A stretch of 37,498 nucleotides of DNA from Chloroflexota bacterium (GCA_022824865.1 JAJDZD010000003.1:1-37498); one strand, 5' to 3'; positions 16,430 through 24,881 are shown, counted from the first letter of the stretch. Program-made: numbers and translations. The notes: generated by a model not told the origin, from the letters alone.

Positions 16430-16553
16430 GGGCGTGGCTCGAGTTTCGGGTGTGGGCCGGTTGAGTTTCGCCTACCCGCGCATCACGCGGAGGGCATCCC
16501 GGCGTTGGTCAGTTGAAAATCATACGCGTCAACTCGATGCTAGGCTTCAATCC

Positions 16554-18239
16554 GTGGCCCGACCGCTGACTCGGCACGTCCTTAGCGCCTCGGCAATTGC
16601 GGCGTTCTTGTGCTGCATGATGGTCGGTGTGGCGCAGGCCACTGAACCCCAGCCTACGGCTCCGGCCACATGTGCGCCCGATTTCGCCGTACCCAACGGC
16701 TGGTTCTTTACTCAGACGGGGGGAGATGGCGTCGGGTTTGCCGTCTGGGACGACGCCGAGGCCCGCTTCTGGACCGCATTCCAGGATTTGGGAGGGATCC
16801 CGGTTGTCGGATACCCAATCTCGCAACGATTTCAACAACACGGCTTCACGGTTCAAGCATTCCAGAAGATGGTGCTGCAGTGGGATTCCAGCGCGAATCG
16901 GGCCAACGCAGCCAACACGCTGGACAACCTTCATCACGCCGGACTCGATCCGTGGCTGCAGTCGTTCCGGCAAGTTCCCCCGCACCAGGCGCTGGCTGCC
17001 GACGCCGGCCAGCCGTTCGAGGTTATTGCCGCGAACCATCTCGCCCTGCTTGATGCCAACCCGGACATTCGTGCGGAGTTCTTGGCCGCGCCGAACTGGT
17101 TGATTCGCTTTGGTCTGCCCATCGCGTATCAGGATTTTGGCGCTGTCCGAGTCGTGCGCGCCCAACGGGTTGTCCTACAGCAGTGGGCCACGGATACACC
17201 CTGGGCACGGGCAGGTGAAGTGATTTTTGCCAACAGCGGCGACATGGCGCGCGAGGCGGGCCTGTTTCCTGAATCGGCTGTCACGCCCGGACCGCCCGCT
17301 GCCGCGCTACCAACCGATCTGGAGCTCACACTGGACCAGCGGCCGACGGTGCAGGGCGCCACGGTTCTGGCTGAACTCGCCAACGGACGTCCCGACGTTC
17401 GTCTGACCCTGGATGGCCGCGCCCTGCCATTGGCCTGCGCAGACGGCGCTTGGCATGCCCTGGTCGGTCTGGCTGCCGATGCGGAGCCCGGCCCGCGCCG
17501 GCTCAAGGTAGACGTTGGAGGACTGACGCAAGTGCACGAGTTCCAGGTCGCCGCCGGGACGTTTGCATTCGCCGAACTCACGGTCGAGCAGGATCTAGCG
17601 CACTTGCTGGACCCGCAGTTGGCTGCGGAAGAGCGCGCCTTCGTACAGACGCTGATAGACCCGGTCAGCGGACCGCCGCTTTGGACGGGAGTCTTTGGTG
17701 TTCCGGCCAGCGGGTCGCCCACGTCGCCCTACGGGCAGCGGCGAGTGTTTCATCCTGGCGCCATTCCCTACGTGCATGAGGGCGACGATCTGGCGGCGCC
17801 GCTGGGTGCGCTCGTCGTGGCGCCTGCCGCCGGCCGCATAGCCTGGGCCGGCCCGCTGGCCATCCGCGGCAACAGCGTGGTGCTGGATCATGGATTTGGC
17901 GTGTACTCGGCCGTGGTCCATCTGGACCGTATCGACGTCGTCGCCGGGGCTAAGGTCACCCTCGGCCAGGCGCTCGGCACCATTGGGTCCACCGGCCGCT
18001 CCACCGGACCGCATCTGCACTGGGAGGTGCATGTCGGCGGCGTCGCGGTCGATCCCGCCGTTTGGACCTGGCGCGATTTTGCCGATATCCGCAACGGAAC
18101 TGGCTTCTTGTTGTTTGGCGACTCAGCGCAGCAGCCGCCAGGCGCCCCCATGTCTCCAGCGCCACCCGTGACGCCTGGTGCCAGCCCGTCGTCCGCGGGC
18201 GAGACCGGCCAGCCGCCGAACGATGTCCCGGCCGGCTAA
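16554..18239 (+). CDS. Secreted M23-family metallopeptidase
   Basis: A predicted exported zinc peptidase of the lysostaphin/NlpD type (LytM domain) acting on cell-wall peptides. With the GTG at 16554, the protein starts with a classical signal peptide (ARPLTRHVLSASAIAAFLCCMMVGVAQA). The longer frame from ATG 16428 adds a 42-residue basic extension and collides with the divergent gene. The N-terminal half is unassigned, with a WTAFQDLGGIPVVGYPIS stretch of the LGFP-like kind often seen in secreted Chloroflexota proteins. An Ig-like segment follows. The C-terminal LytM domain shows zinc ligands in VHEGDD and GPHLHWEVH plus the IGSTGRSTGPH loop. The tail is a Pro/Ser-rich linker. Confidence 0.82.
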   Translation: MARPLTRHVLSASAIAAFLCCMMVGVAQATEPQPTAPATCAPDFAVPNGWFFTQTGGDGVGFAVWDDAEARFWTAFQDLGGIPVVGYPISQRFQQHGFTVQAFQKMVLQWDSSANRANAANTLDNLHHAGLDPWLQSFRQVPPHQALAADAGQPFEVIAANHLALLDANPDIRAEFLAAPNWLIRFGLPIAYQDFGAVRVVRAQRVVLQQWATDTPWARAGEVIFANSGDMAREAGLFPESAVTPGPPAAALPTDLELTLDQRPTVQGATVLAELANGRPDVRLTLDGRALPLACADGAWHALVGLAADAEPGPRRLKVDVGGLTQVHEFQVAAGTFAFAELTVEQDLAHLLDPQLAAEERAFVQTLIDPVSGPPLWTGVFGVPASGSPTSPYGQRRVFHPGAIPYVHEGDDLAAPLGALVVAPAAGRIAWAGPLAIRGNSVVLDHGFGVYSAVVHLDRIDVVAGAKVTLGQALGTIGSTGRSTGPHLHWEVHVGGVAVDPAVWTWRDFADIRNGTGFLLFGDSAQQPPGAPMSPAPPVTPGASPSSAGETGQPPNDVPAG

Positions 18240-18262
18240 CCGGTTCGGTTCACCGAATCCGG
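18240..18262 (+). terminator. Hairpin directly after the M23 gene
   Basis: CCGGTTCGG pairs with CCGAA(T)CCGG with one bulged T, starting at the base after the TAA. There is no T tract, so it may be a weak or Rho-assisted end. Confidence 0.4.
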
Positions 18263-18310
18263 CCGCGAACCGCTAAGCTGCAAGCTAGTCGCCGTTCCGC
18301 TACATCCCCG

Positions 18311-18577
18311 ATGGCCCTACCCTGGCTGGTACGTTTACGCCGCCTGCTCCTGGGCGAGCCGTCGAACGAGTGCACAATCCGCACGGCACCCACGCGCGCG
18401 GTGGCGGAAATATGGATCAACCTGCTGGGCGACCACGGCATCCCCGCACGCGCCGTGCCGGCGCTGCCCGCCAGCTTCATGGGCGACGCTATCCAGCACC
18501 GCTTGATCGTGCGGACTGAAGACGTGGACGAAGCTGAACGCATTCTGCAGGCGCTGTGGGACGCTGCCCGCCCTTAG
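18311..18577 (+). CDS. Small DUF2007-like protein
   Basis: An 88-residue protein with the pattern of the DUF2007 'putative prokaryotic signal transducing' family. It has EIWINLLGDHGIPARAVPALPASFMG, where a sequence-aligned helix is followed by a short insert, then IQHRLIVRTEDVDEAERILQAL, the typical ending that describes a beta strand plus helix. Function is unknown even for the family. A longer open frame starts inside the upstream gene, but homology-like sequence begins near the ATG at 18311. No Shine-Dalgarno is obvious. It lies 63 nt ahead of the SRPBCC gene on the same strand. Confidence 0.65.
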   Translation: MALPWLVRLRRLLLGEPSNECTIRTAPTRAVAEIWINLLGDHGIPARAVPALPASFMGDAIQHRLIVRTEDVDEAERILQALWDAARP

Positions 18578-18640
18578 CCCGCCGTCCGTTGTACAGTGCC
18601 CCGTTGGGCTCAGGAACTCAGGGCCAGTTAAGGGGGATTC

Positions 18641-19057
18641 ATGGCCGACCGCCGGTCCATCATCGTTGAACAGACGTACGTCATTGCCGCCGAGCCGGAG
18701 GCTGTGTTCGACGCGCTTACTGATCAAGAGGTGCTGTCGGAATGCCTCGCGCCGCTCCAGCGTCTGCGCTTTACGCCGGGCTCCGGCGGACGGATCGGGT
18801 TCCGCGACCCGGAGTTGGGACCTGCCATCGGACGTATCGGCGAACACGACCGTGGCGTGCGCCTGACCTGGCGCATGGTGCAGAACTGGCCTGGCGTGCT
18901 GTCGTTCGACTTCTTCCGCCAGGACGACGGCTGTCGGGTAGACGTGATTCAGTCGGGCTTTGGGGCCTTGCGCGGCGTGCGGCAAGACATCGACCAGGTG
19001 TTCGCGGCCCGCTGGGAGGCCTGGATGAATGCGATCAAGGACCGGCTGGAAGCCTGA
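18641..19057 (+). CDS. SRPBCC/AHSA1-like START-domain protein
   Basis: A 138-residue single-domain protein of the SRPBCC (Bet v1-like) superfamily. It opens with VEQTYVIAAEPEAVFDALTDQEVLSECLAP, followed by beta strands with GGRIGFRDPELG and RLTWRM, and closes with a long helix ending WEAWMNAIKDRLEA. These proteins bind hydrophobic ligands or act as chaperone activators; no ligand can be inferred. GGGGG lies about 5-7 nt before the ATG, supporting the start. It follows the DUF2007-like gene and precedes the tRNA. Confidence 0.82.
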   Translation: MADRRSIIVEQTYVIAAEPEAVFDALTDQEVLSECLAPLQRLRFTPGSGGRIGFRDPELGPAIGRIGEHDRGVRLTWRMVQNWPGVLSFDFFRQDDGCRVDVIQSGFGALRGVRQDIDQVFAARWEAWMNAIKDRLEA

Positions 19058-19212
19058 CCTGCCAGCCCGGTCGCTGGCCGGCATCGTAAGCCCGCGGCCG
19101 ACAAGGAAGTGATCGACCGGATCACCCAGGCCTGCGGACCTGGATCGGGTTCCCAGCGTCGTGGTACGAGAGCGCGTCCGCGTCCTTCAGGCGGCTAGAC
19201 TCGCAGACACCA

Positions 19213-19289
19213 GCGCCCGTAGCTCAGCGGAATAGAGCACTGGTCTTCGGAACCAGGGGTCGGGGGTTCGAATCCCTCCGGGCGTGCCA
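19213..19289 (+). tRNA. tRNA-Arg (anticodon TCG)
   Basis: 77 nt including an encoded CCA (19287-19289). The acceptor stem pairs GCGCCCG with CGGGCGT, giving one G-U pair. The anticodon stem CTGGT/ACCAG closes the loop CTTCGGA with anticodon TCG. The T arm has the canonical GTTCGAATC. All cloverleaf parts are present and there is no intron. It reads CGA and, by wobble, CGG arginine codons. Confidence 0.96.
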
Positions 19290-19585
19290 TCTGGGCCAGC
19301 TGAATCTCCTGTGTCCTGAGCGGACGCTTCCAAGCCGCCGCGGGAAATCGCGCGCCAGTCGGCGCATTCGCCGACTACCGGAACTTGAGGCTTCGGCGCG
19401 AAGCCAACCGGATGTGAACTGCGACGGGTGCAGCCGAGATTCGAGACGCCCCGGGTGCCGGCAAGCGTTGGATGGGCTGAGTCGGTGGCCAGGCGCTTCT
19501 CAGGCGATGCGTTGCGCGCCTGCCGGGCTGGATTCGAGAACTTGCACGCGACGATGCAGCTTGTGATACTCGGTCTCGCTACTGG
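19290..19585. other. Intergenic stretch between tRNA-Arg and the Fur-family gene
   Basis: No gene, repeat or integrase-like remnant is seen here. A TGATAC half-site at 19564-19569 resembles the nearby operator. No att-site duplication of the tRNA 3' end is visible. Confidence 0.4.
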
Positions 19586-19600
19586 TGATACGTAGTATCA
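19586..19600. promoter_or_regulatory. Fur/Zur-box-like operator overlapping the regulator's start region
   Basis: TGATAC-GTA-GTATCA is a perfect 6-3-6 inverted repeat. Read as 7-1-7 (TGATACG-T-AGTATCA) it differs from perfect symmetry at one pair, and it resembles the TGATAATNATTATCA plan of Fur-family boxes. It ends 4 nt before the ATG at 19605, leaving no room for a ribosome binding site. This suggests autoregulation and perhaps a leaderless message, and possibly control of the zinc-uptake genes downstream. Confidence 0.6.
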
Positions 19601-19604
19601 ATAT

Positions 19605-20027
19605 ATGATGGCGACCGATTCGCTCGACGCCCGCGTGGACGAGATTCTCAAGAGTCTTGGCCGCCGGACCACCGCCCCTCGGCGACAGGTTGCACGCCTG
19701 CTGGCCAGCAAGCGGGGGGCGTTTAGCGCCGAGTCGATCAACGCGGAACTTCCAGAGGTAGGGCGTGCAACGGTCTACCGAACCATCAGGCTTCTCGCGG
19801 AGGCTGGGGTCTTATGTAAGGCACTGCTTCCCGACGGATCGCCCCGCTATTCCATCGACCATTCCTGGCATCACCACCACCTCATCTGCTCGTCGTGCGA
19901 AACGGTCGAAGAGTTTCGCAGTTCGGAACTGGAGCGGCTGCTCGGCGAACTGAGCGATGAAATCCCCGGCCAGGTGCTCGGCCACCAAGTCGATTTCTAC
20001 CTGACCTGTCCAAACTGCCTGCAATAG
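19605..20027 (+). CDS. zur: Fur-family metalloregulator, probably Zur
   Basis: A 140-residue repressor of the Fur/Zur/PerR family. It has an N-terminal winged helix with TTAPRRQVARLL and recognition helix GRATVYRTIRLLAEAG (53-68), then the metal/dimerisation domain with HHHH (89-92), CSSC (95-98) and a C-terminal TCPNC (135-138). The two CxxC pairs form the structural zinc site. Location directly before znuA-znuC-znuB makes zinc the likely signal, but Fur-family members cannot be separated by sequence alone. Tandem ATGs at 19605 and 19608 are both possible starts. No Shine-Dalgarno is present. A Fur-box-like palindrome lies immediately upstream, pointing to self-repression. Confidence 0.88.
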   Translation: MMATDSLDARVDEILKSLGRRTTAPRRQVARLLASKRGAFSAESINAELPEVGRATVYRTIRLLAEAGVLCKALLPDGSPRYSIDHSWHHHHLICSSCETVEEFRSSELERLLGELSDEIPGQVLGHQVDFYLTCPNCLQ

Positions 20028-20076
20028 GAACGGGCCGCTGAAGCCCACCCAAGCGCCACCCACGGAGGCTGATGAG

Positions 20077-21054
20077 ATGAGATTTGGTTTCAGAAGAATG
20101 GCATCCATTGCCGCAATTGTCTTGGTCCTGGTTGCCAGTCTTGCCTGCGGGGAGGACGCGGACGATGACGATGGTCTGTCCGTCGTGGCCAGCATCTATC
20201 CGCTGGGCTACTTCACGGAACGAATTGGCGGCAATCTGGTAACGGTCCACACGCTGGTTCGACCGGGCGTGGAAGCGCATGGGTTCGAGCCAACGGCGTC
20301 GGACTTGCGGACGATCGGGGCGGCGGACCTGGTTGTAATGAACGGGCTGGAGCTTGAGCCCTGGCTGGAGCGCGCCCTTGATGCGCTGGAAGACAGCGAC
20401 ACGCGGGTTGTCCTGGAAGCGGCCGACGAATCCCAGGCGATAGCTGGGGGTATGCACGGCCACGAAGACGAAGGCCACGCGCACGAAGGCGAAGGCCACG
20501 AGGAGGAGGGCGAAGGCCACGCTCACGAACTTGATCCGCACATGTGGCTCGACCCTGTGCTGGCCGTCGTTCAGGTGGAGCGAATCCGCGACGCCCTGAT
20601 CAACGCCGACGCCGACAACGCCGACGTCTTCCGCGAAAATGCAGCCGCGCTTATCAATGAACTCAACGAGCTGCACGCGGAGTTCTCGCAAGCCCTGGCA
20701 AATTGCCGGCACGATCACTTCGTCACGTCGCACGCGGCCTACGGCTACCTGGCGGCTCGCTACGCCGTGGAACAGATTCCCATCGCGGGGCTGTCACCAG
20801 AGGCGGAGCCTTCGCCACAGCAACTGGCGGAGATCACCGATCGGGTAATCGACCTGGGGCTCGGGTACGTGCTGGTGGAGCCCGTGTTGGCCGGCACTCT
20901 TGAGGAGACGATCCAGCGTGAGACCGGGATCGAACTAATCCCGATCCATGCCATCGAGAGCGTCACCCCGGCCGAATTGGAAGCGCACGACGACTACTTT
21001 GGCCTCATGCGCGACAATCTGGCCAGCCTCAAGCTGGCCTTGGAGTGTGCATGA
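20077..21054 (+). CDS. znuA: Zinc ABC transporter substrate-binding lipoprotein (ZnuA)
   Basis: A 325-residue cluster A-I metal-binding protein. The signal peptide ends in VASLACG with a lipobox-like Cys24, so it is probably a lipoprotein. Expected metal ligands are His68 (GVEAHGFEPT), His155 (DPHMWLDP) and His219 (VTSHAAYGY). A low-complexity His/Glu-rich loop (about 127-150, repeats of GHEDEGHAH and EGEGH) precedes the second ligand; such loops are characteristic of zinc-type ZnuA/AdcA rather than manganese PsaA proteins. GGAGG lies about 8 nt before the ATG. Its stop overlaps the start of znuC by ATGA, so the genes are translationally coupled. Confidence 0.94.
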   Translation: MRFGFRRMASIAAIVLVLVASLACGEDADDDDGLSVVASIYPLGYFTERIGGNLVTVHTLVRPGVEAHGFEPTASDLRTIGAADLVVMNGLELEPWLERALDALEDSDTRVVLEAADESQAIAGGMHGHEDEGHAHEGEGHEEEGEGHAHELDPHMWLDPVLAVVQVERIRDALINADADNADVFRENAAALINELNELHAEFSQALANCRHDHFVTSHAAYGYLAARYAVEQIPIAGLSPEAEPSPQQLAEITDRVIDLGLGYVLVEPVLAGTLEETIQRETGIELIPIHAIESVTPAELEAHDDYFGLMRDNLASLKLALECA

Positions 21055-21845
21055 CCGAGGCCGCGTCACCCAGTGTGATCGAGTGGGAGCGCGTCAGCTT
21101 CGCGTACGGTGCCGTTACCGCGCTCCAGGACGTGTCGCTATGCATCCATTACGGGGAACTGGCGGCCGTCATGGGGCCCAACGGCAGCGGGAAGAGCACG
21201 CTCATCAAACTGGCGCTGGGCCTGCTAAAGCCCGACTCGGGTCGCGTGCGCTTGTTCGGTCGTGACGTAAACGACTTTGACCAGTGGGGTCGCGTGGGCT
21301 ACATGCCGCAGGTCGTGAACGGCGCGTGGCAAGACTTTCCGGCGACCGTCTCCGAAGTCGTGTCGCTTGGAACGTATAGCGGCGTATCGCCGCTTGGAAT
21401 TTTTCGACGCTCCGAGAGAGCCGACGTCCTGGCGGCCATTGAGACGGTTGGCATGACGGCGTACCGATCTCGGCGGCTCGCCGAGCTCTCCGTCGGACAG
21501 CAGCAGCGCGTGCTTCTGGCCCGCGCCCTCGTGCGGAATCCGGACCTGCTGGTGCTGGACGAACCGGCAGCCGGTATCGACGTTTCCGGCGAGGAGCAGC
21601 TGTACGCCGTCTTGCGCGACCTGAGCAAGGACCGTGGCATGGCCATCGTGATCGTGTCGCATGACATCGGCGCGATGTTGCGCGAGGCCACCACGGTGGC
21701 GTGCCTCAATTGCCGGCTGGTCTTGCATGGCCAGCCACACGACCTCACCGTCGACGAAATGTCCACCCTGTACGGGGCGCCGGTGGATGTGCTGATCCAC
21801 GACACGGCGCATGAATTCCAGGGCGCGTTGCATCGGCACCGGTAA
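21051..21845 (+). CDS. znuC: Zinc ABC transporter ATP-binding protein (ZnuC)
   Basis: A 264-residue cytoplasmic ATPase of the metal-uptake ABC family. Walker A is GPNGSGKST (42-50), and the Q-loop region is VGYMPQ. The signature is LSVGQQQR (Val instead of the second Gly), followed by Walker B LLVLDEP and the H-loop VIVSHD. I choose the ATG at 21051 because it forms the ATGA overlap with znuA; a GTG at 21045 is also in frame. The domain order and size match ZnuC, and the position between znuA and znuB fixes the role. Confidence 0.94.
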   Translation: MTEAASPSVIEWERVSFAYGAVTALQDVSLCIHYGELAAVMGPNGSGKSTLIKLALGLLKPDSGRVRLFGRDVNDFDQWGRVGYMPQVVNGAWQDFPATVSEVVSLGTYSGVSPLGIFRRSERADVLAAIETVGMTAYRSRRLAELSVGQQQRVLLARALVRNPDLLVLDEPAAGIDVSGEEQLYAVLRDLSKDRGMAIVIVSHDIGAMLREATTVACLNCRLVLHGQPHDLTVDEMSTLYGAPVDVLIHDTAHEFQGALHRHR

Positions 21846-21847
21846 CT

Positions 21848-22672
21848 ATGCCCGCCATCCTCCAGTACGAGTTCATGCTTCGCGCCCTGGCCGGCGGGGT
21901 CTTGGTCGGTGTCCTGGCGCCGATCTTGGGTACGTTCGTGGTACTCCGGCGTCTCTCACTCATTGCCGATACGCTCGCGCACGTGGCCTTGATGGGGGTC
22001 GCTATTGGGCTGGCTTCCCGGTTTCTGCCCACCCTGGTTGCCCTGCTCGCCGCAACCACGGGCGCGATCATCGTCGACCAACTCCGCGCTCGTGGCCGGG
22101 TGCCTGGAGACGTGGCACTCGCCGTGGTGCTGTACGGCTCGTTGGCGGTTGCCGTGGTGGTTATTGGGCTCGCCGGAGGGTTTAACGTCGATCTTTTCTC
22201 CTTTCTCTTTGGCTCGATCCTCAGCGTTGCTCCCTTGGACTTGTGGTTGCTTGCCGCCTTGGCCGTTGTTGTGTTGCTATTCGTCGGCGTGTTTTTTGTC
22301 GACTTGGCGCAGATGGCTTTTGACGACCACCTGGCCAAGGTAAGTGGAGTCCGCACCGACCGGCTCAATCTGGCGTTGGCTGTGCTCACCGGCGCGACGA
22401 TCACGCTGTCCATGCGTGTCGTGGGCGTCCTGTTGATTGGCGCCATGCTGGTCATTCCGGTCATGATTGGACTGCGCCTTGCCCGTGGCTTGAGGGCGGC
22501 CATGGCTACTGCTGTTCTGGCTGGCGTCCTTAGCGCCGTCAGCGGGCTGACCATTGCGTTCTATGGCGATATCTCGGCCGGCGGCGCCATCGTCTTGACG
22601 GCGATGGCCCTGTTGATCCTGGCCAATCTCTGGAGTCGCTTGCGCCACCGGCGTCGCACGGCTGACGTCTAG
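21848..22672 (+). CDS. znuB: Zinc ABC transporter permease (ZnuB)
   Basis: A 274-residue inner-membrane permease of the ABC-3 family. It has about eight hydrophobic helices and family motifs such as GTFVVLRRLSLIADTLAHVALMGVAIG at the start and LLIGAMLVIPVMIGLRLARG in the cytoplasmic coupling region. It begins 2 nt after the znuC stop and ends the regulator-znuACB operon. It transports the metal delivered by ZnuA across the membrane using ZnuC. Confidence 0.93.
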   Translation: MPAILQYEFMLRALAGGVLVGVLAPILGTFVVLRRLSLIADTLAHVALMGVAIGLASRFLPTLVALLAATTGAIIVDQLRARGRVPGDVALAVVLYGSLAVAVVVIGLAGGFNVDLFSFLFGSILSVAPLDLWLLAALAVVVLLFVGVFFVDLAQMAFDDHLAKVSGVRTDRLNLALAVLTGATITLSMRVVGVLLIGAMLVIPVMIGLRLARGLRAAMATAVLAGVLSAVSGLTIAFYGDISAGGAIVLTAMALLILANLWSRLRHRRRTADV

Positions 22673-22774
22673 GATTGCTGCTCGGGCGACACGAGCGCAC
22701 AGCGAGCGGGCGACCGTTCGCAGGTCAAAACCGATAATCGTTAGCTGGATCTGCCTGAAGCCGCCGGAGAGCCC

Positions 22775-23848
22775 ATGGCCATGAGACTGCGGGCCGGCAT
22801 TGTGGGCTTGTCCGGCATCGCCGCGCGCCTGCCTGAGCCGGCCGAAGGGCCCGGGATGGGTATCCGCCTGCCGGTGTCGCATGCCGCTGCCTACCACTGG
22901 ATTCACGAGACGGACCTCGTGGCGGGGTGTGACCTTCGCCCGGATCGACGGGCTGAATTCACCCGGCAATGGTCCGAACAGGCGCCCGGGCTACGCGTGT
23001 ACCTCGACCATCGCGAGATGCTCGCCGCCGAGTCCCTGGACATCATCAGCGTGGTGACCAGCGACGACGCGCACGCCCAGATCGTGATCGACGCCGTTGA
23101 CGCCGGCGTCCGTGGAATCCTCTGCGAGAAACCGATCGCGACCACGCTGGCCGACGCCGACCGCATGATTGCCGCAACCGAGCGCGCCGGCATCCCGATG
23201 CTCGTCAACCACACCCGTCGTTGGATGTCCCCGTGGCTACAGGTTTCCGAGTTGATCCGCCAGGGGACGATCGGCGAGGTGCAACGAATCGTGACCAGCC
23301 AGGGCGGCCCTCGGGCCATGCTCTTTCGCACGGGCACCCACATCTGCGACAGCATTCTGTGGTTCGCCAATGCGCGGCCGATCGCGGTGCACGCGCTTCC
23401 CGAGCCCGGTCTGGAGATGTACGGTCCTCGGTATGCGGGCGATGGAGGTCACAACCCCCGAACCGATCCGGCGCTCAGCGTGTTGATCGAATTCGAGAAC
23501 GGCGCCCGCGCATTCTGGAACCTGTGCAAGACGATGCCGCAGGTTTTTGACATCGACATTTACGGGGAGAAGGGCTGCATCCGAGGGCGAACTTTTCCGG
23601 GAGACGAGATTTCCATCACTCTCGACCTTGGGAATCGCGGCCTTATGACGGAACCGCTGCCTCGAATCCAGCACACCCACGGATGGTTTGCCGGCTGCGT
23701 TTCGGAACTCGTGAACTTGGTGCGCAGCGGTGGCGAGCCGTCCTCTGGCGGTCGCGAGGCACGCAAGTCGCTGGAGGTCATGCTGGGTGCCCTGCAGTCC
23801 CAGGCACGCGGGGGCGAGCGCGTTGCGCTGCCGATGAAGGATGCGTAG
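22775..23848 (+). CDS. Gfo/Idh/MocA family oxidoreductase
   Basis: A 357-residue NAD(P)-dependent dehydrogenase of the glucose-fructose oxidoreductase/inositol dehydrogenase family. The N-terminal Rossmann domain opens RLRAGIVGLSGIAAR. It continues with VAGCDLRPDRR, DIISVVTSDDAHAQI and the characteristic GILCEKPIATTLADADRM, which holds the catalytic EKP lysine. The C-terminal sheet domain binds substrate; HICDSILWF resembles the usual H-D-x-x-x-W helix. The nucleotide-binding glycine pattern is GLSGIAAR rather than GxGxxG, a mild deviation. Starts at 22775 and 22781 are both possible; GGAGA is 4 nt and 10 nt upstream respectively. The substrate is unknown, probably a sugar or cyclitol. Confidence 0.88.
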   Translation: MAMRLRAGIVGLSGIAARLPEPAEGPGMGIRLPVSHAAAYHWIHETDLVAGCDLRPDRRAEFTRQWSEQAPGLRVYLDHREMLAAESLDIISVVTSDDAHAQIVIDAVDAGVRGILCEKPIATTLADADRMIAATERAGIPMLVNHTRRWMSPWLQVSELIRQGTIGEVQRIVTSQGGPRAMLFRTGTHICDSILWFANARPIAVHALPEPGLEMYGPRYAGDGGHNPRTDPALSVLIEFENGARAFWNLCKTMPQVFDIDIYGEKGCIRGRTFPGDEISITLDLGNRGLMTEPLPRIQHTHGWFAGCVSELVNLVRSGGEPSSGGREARKSLEVMLGALQSQARGGERVALPMKDA

Positions 23849-24176
23849 CGCGGTCGTCGAATCCCCCGACCCCTGCCAAGCTAGGACCCCTTTCGTCGAT
23901 CCGTGCCCATTGCCGCCCGACGCCAACTGCCGGATGGCTGTATAGGCTGCGGACGGCGCCGCGTCCTTGGTGGCAGAAGGACTCATTAGGCCATTCCCGT
24001 CAACGTGTTTTCTGTGAATTAGGTGTTATCAAAAAAACTGTTGGCAAGGCGAAATCGGTGCGGCACACTTCGGGGCTCCGTGCCCGAGGTCCAGGGAGGA
24101 CGCGGCCGCAGAGGCTCTGCTAAGTCGCGACTCGGGCTGTTCGAATGGAGACAGCGGCTCCTAGCGCGCCGCGCCT
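23849..24176. other. Long leader region before the RlpA-like gene
   Basis: 328 nt without a gene. The 5' half is unremarkable apart from an A run (24030-24036). The 3' half holds a set of nested inverted repeats (24082-24137) described separately. No ribosome binding site is clear before the TTG at 24177. Confidence 0.4.
24082..24137 (+). ncRNA. Candidate structured leader RNA upstream of the RlpA-like gene
   Basis: A 7-bp outer stem (GCCCGAG 24082-24088 with CTCGGGC 24131-24137) encloses two hairpins. One is GTCC/GGAC around AGGGA (24089-24101), the other GCAGAG/CTCTGC around G (24108-24120). The result could be a three-way junction ending 39 nt before the TTG start. It does not match the core motifs I know for c-di-AMP (ydaO), c-di-GMP or cobalamin riboswitches. 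In GC-rich DNA such pairings also arise by chance. Confidence 0.3.
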
Positions 24177-24881
24177 TTGACTCTCAACTACCGGCGGCGG
24201 GGTCTGCTTGGCCTTGCCACCGCGGCCCTGATCTTTGCCTGCTCCTTCCACGTCACGGCGGCAGCTGGTCCGCCCGATCTACCCGTGCCGACATCGGACG
24301 GAGCATCGCTTGACGGTCCGGGTGTGGGTCTCTGGAAGTGGGTGCGGGCATCCGGATACGGTCCGCCCACGGAATGGGATTGCGGGCACGTCGTCAACGG
24401 TCATTGTGTCGGCTACTACGGGTTCCGCACGGCCTGGGGCTGGCGCTGTGACCCCGAGGCCAATCATGCCTGGGCCGTGCTGGACCCCAAGCGCTCCTAT
24501 GGCGTAGCCCACCAGTGGCTGCCGCTGGGGAGCTGGGTTGAGATTCGGCTGATGGAAGCCGATCCGCGGACCGGCAAGTCAACGGCAGCCAAACGTACAG
24601 TTCTTGCGCCGGTTACCGACCGCGGGCCCTATGCGCCCTGGGGCGATGAAGGTGGGTTTGATCTCCAGGCACCGTTGGTACAGGCCATGAATTGGTCGGT
24701 TGAGCTGGGCTGGTACAAAGTTCGCGTGCTGGACATTCCGCGTTACTGCCCGGCGCAGGGTGCCAATGTCCCCGACTGGCAGCTGCTGATCAGCCAGATG
24801 GACCCCGACGACCCGCGGACTGCGGCGCTATTTACTGCCGCGACGGAATGGCTCGGCGCGTCACTCCTGCCGCAGGGCTAG
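24177..24881 (+). CDS. Secreted RlpA-like double-psi beta-barrel protein
   Basis: A 234-residue exported protein starting at a TTG. The signal peptide has Arg-Arg-Arg then a hydrophobic core (GLLGLATAALIFACSFHVTAAAG). The mature part carries RASGYGPPTEWDCGH near its start and APVTDRGPYAPWGDEGGFDLQAPLVQAM followed by GWYKVRVLDI. This is the arrangement of RlpA/DPBB domains (DRGPY, Asp-Leu-x-x-Ala, then beta strands). RlpA proteins are septal lytic transglycosylases or cell-wall binders; this one has no SPOR domain. Several cysteines (DCGH, GHCVG, WRCDP) could form disulfides. A possible structured leader lies upstream. It converges on the GH127-like gene. Confidence 0.6.
   Translation: MTLNYRRRGLLGLATAALIFACSFHVTAAAGPPDLPVPTSDGASLDGPGVGLWKWVRASGYGPPTEWDCGHVVNGHCVGYYGFRTAWGWRCDPEANHAWAVLDPKRSYGVAHQWLPLGSWVEIRLMEADPRTGKSTAAKRTVLAPVTDRGPYAPWGDEGGFDLQAPLVQAMNWSVELGWYKVRVLDIPRYCPAQGANVPDWQLLISQMDPDDPRTAALFTAATEWLGASLLPQG

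Noticed and set aside
19213..19604. Integration site at tRNA-Arg
   Set aside because: No integrase gene and no repeated tRNA 3' end in the window; zinc-uptake genes follow directly.
24060..24176. c-di-AMP (ydaO) or c-di-GMP (GEMM) riboswitch
   Set aside because: The conserved core sequences of these classes are not present; only generic stems are seen.
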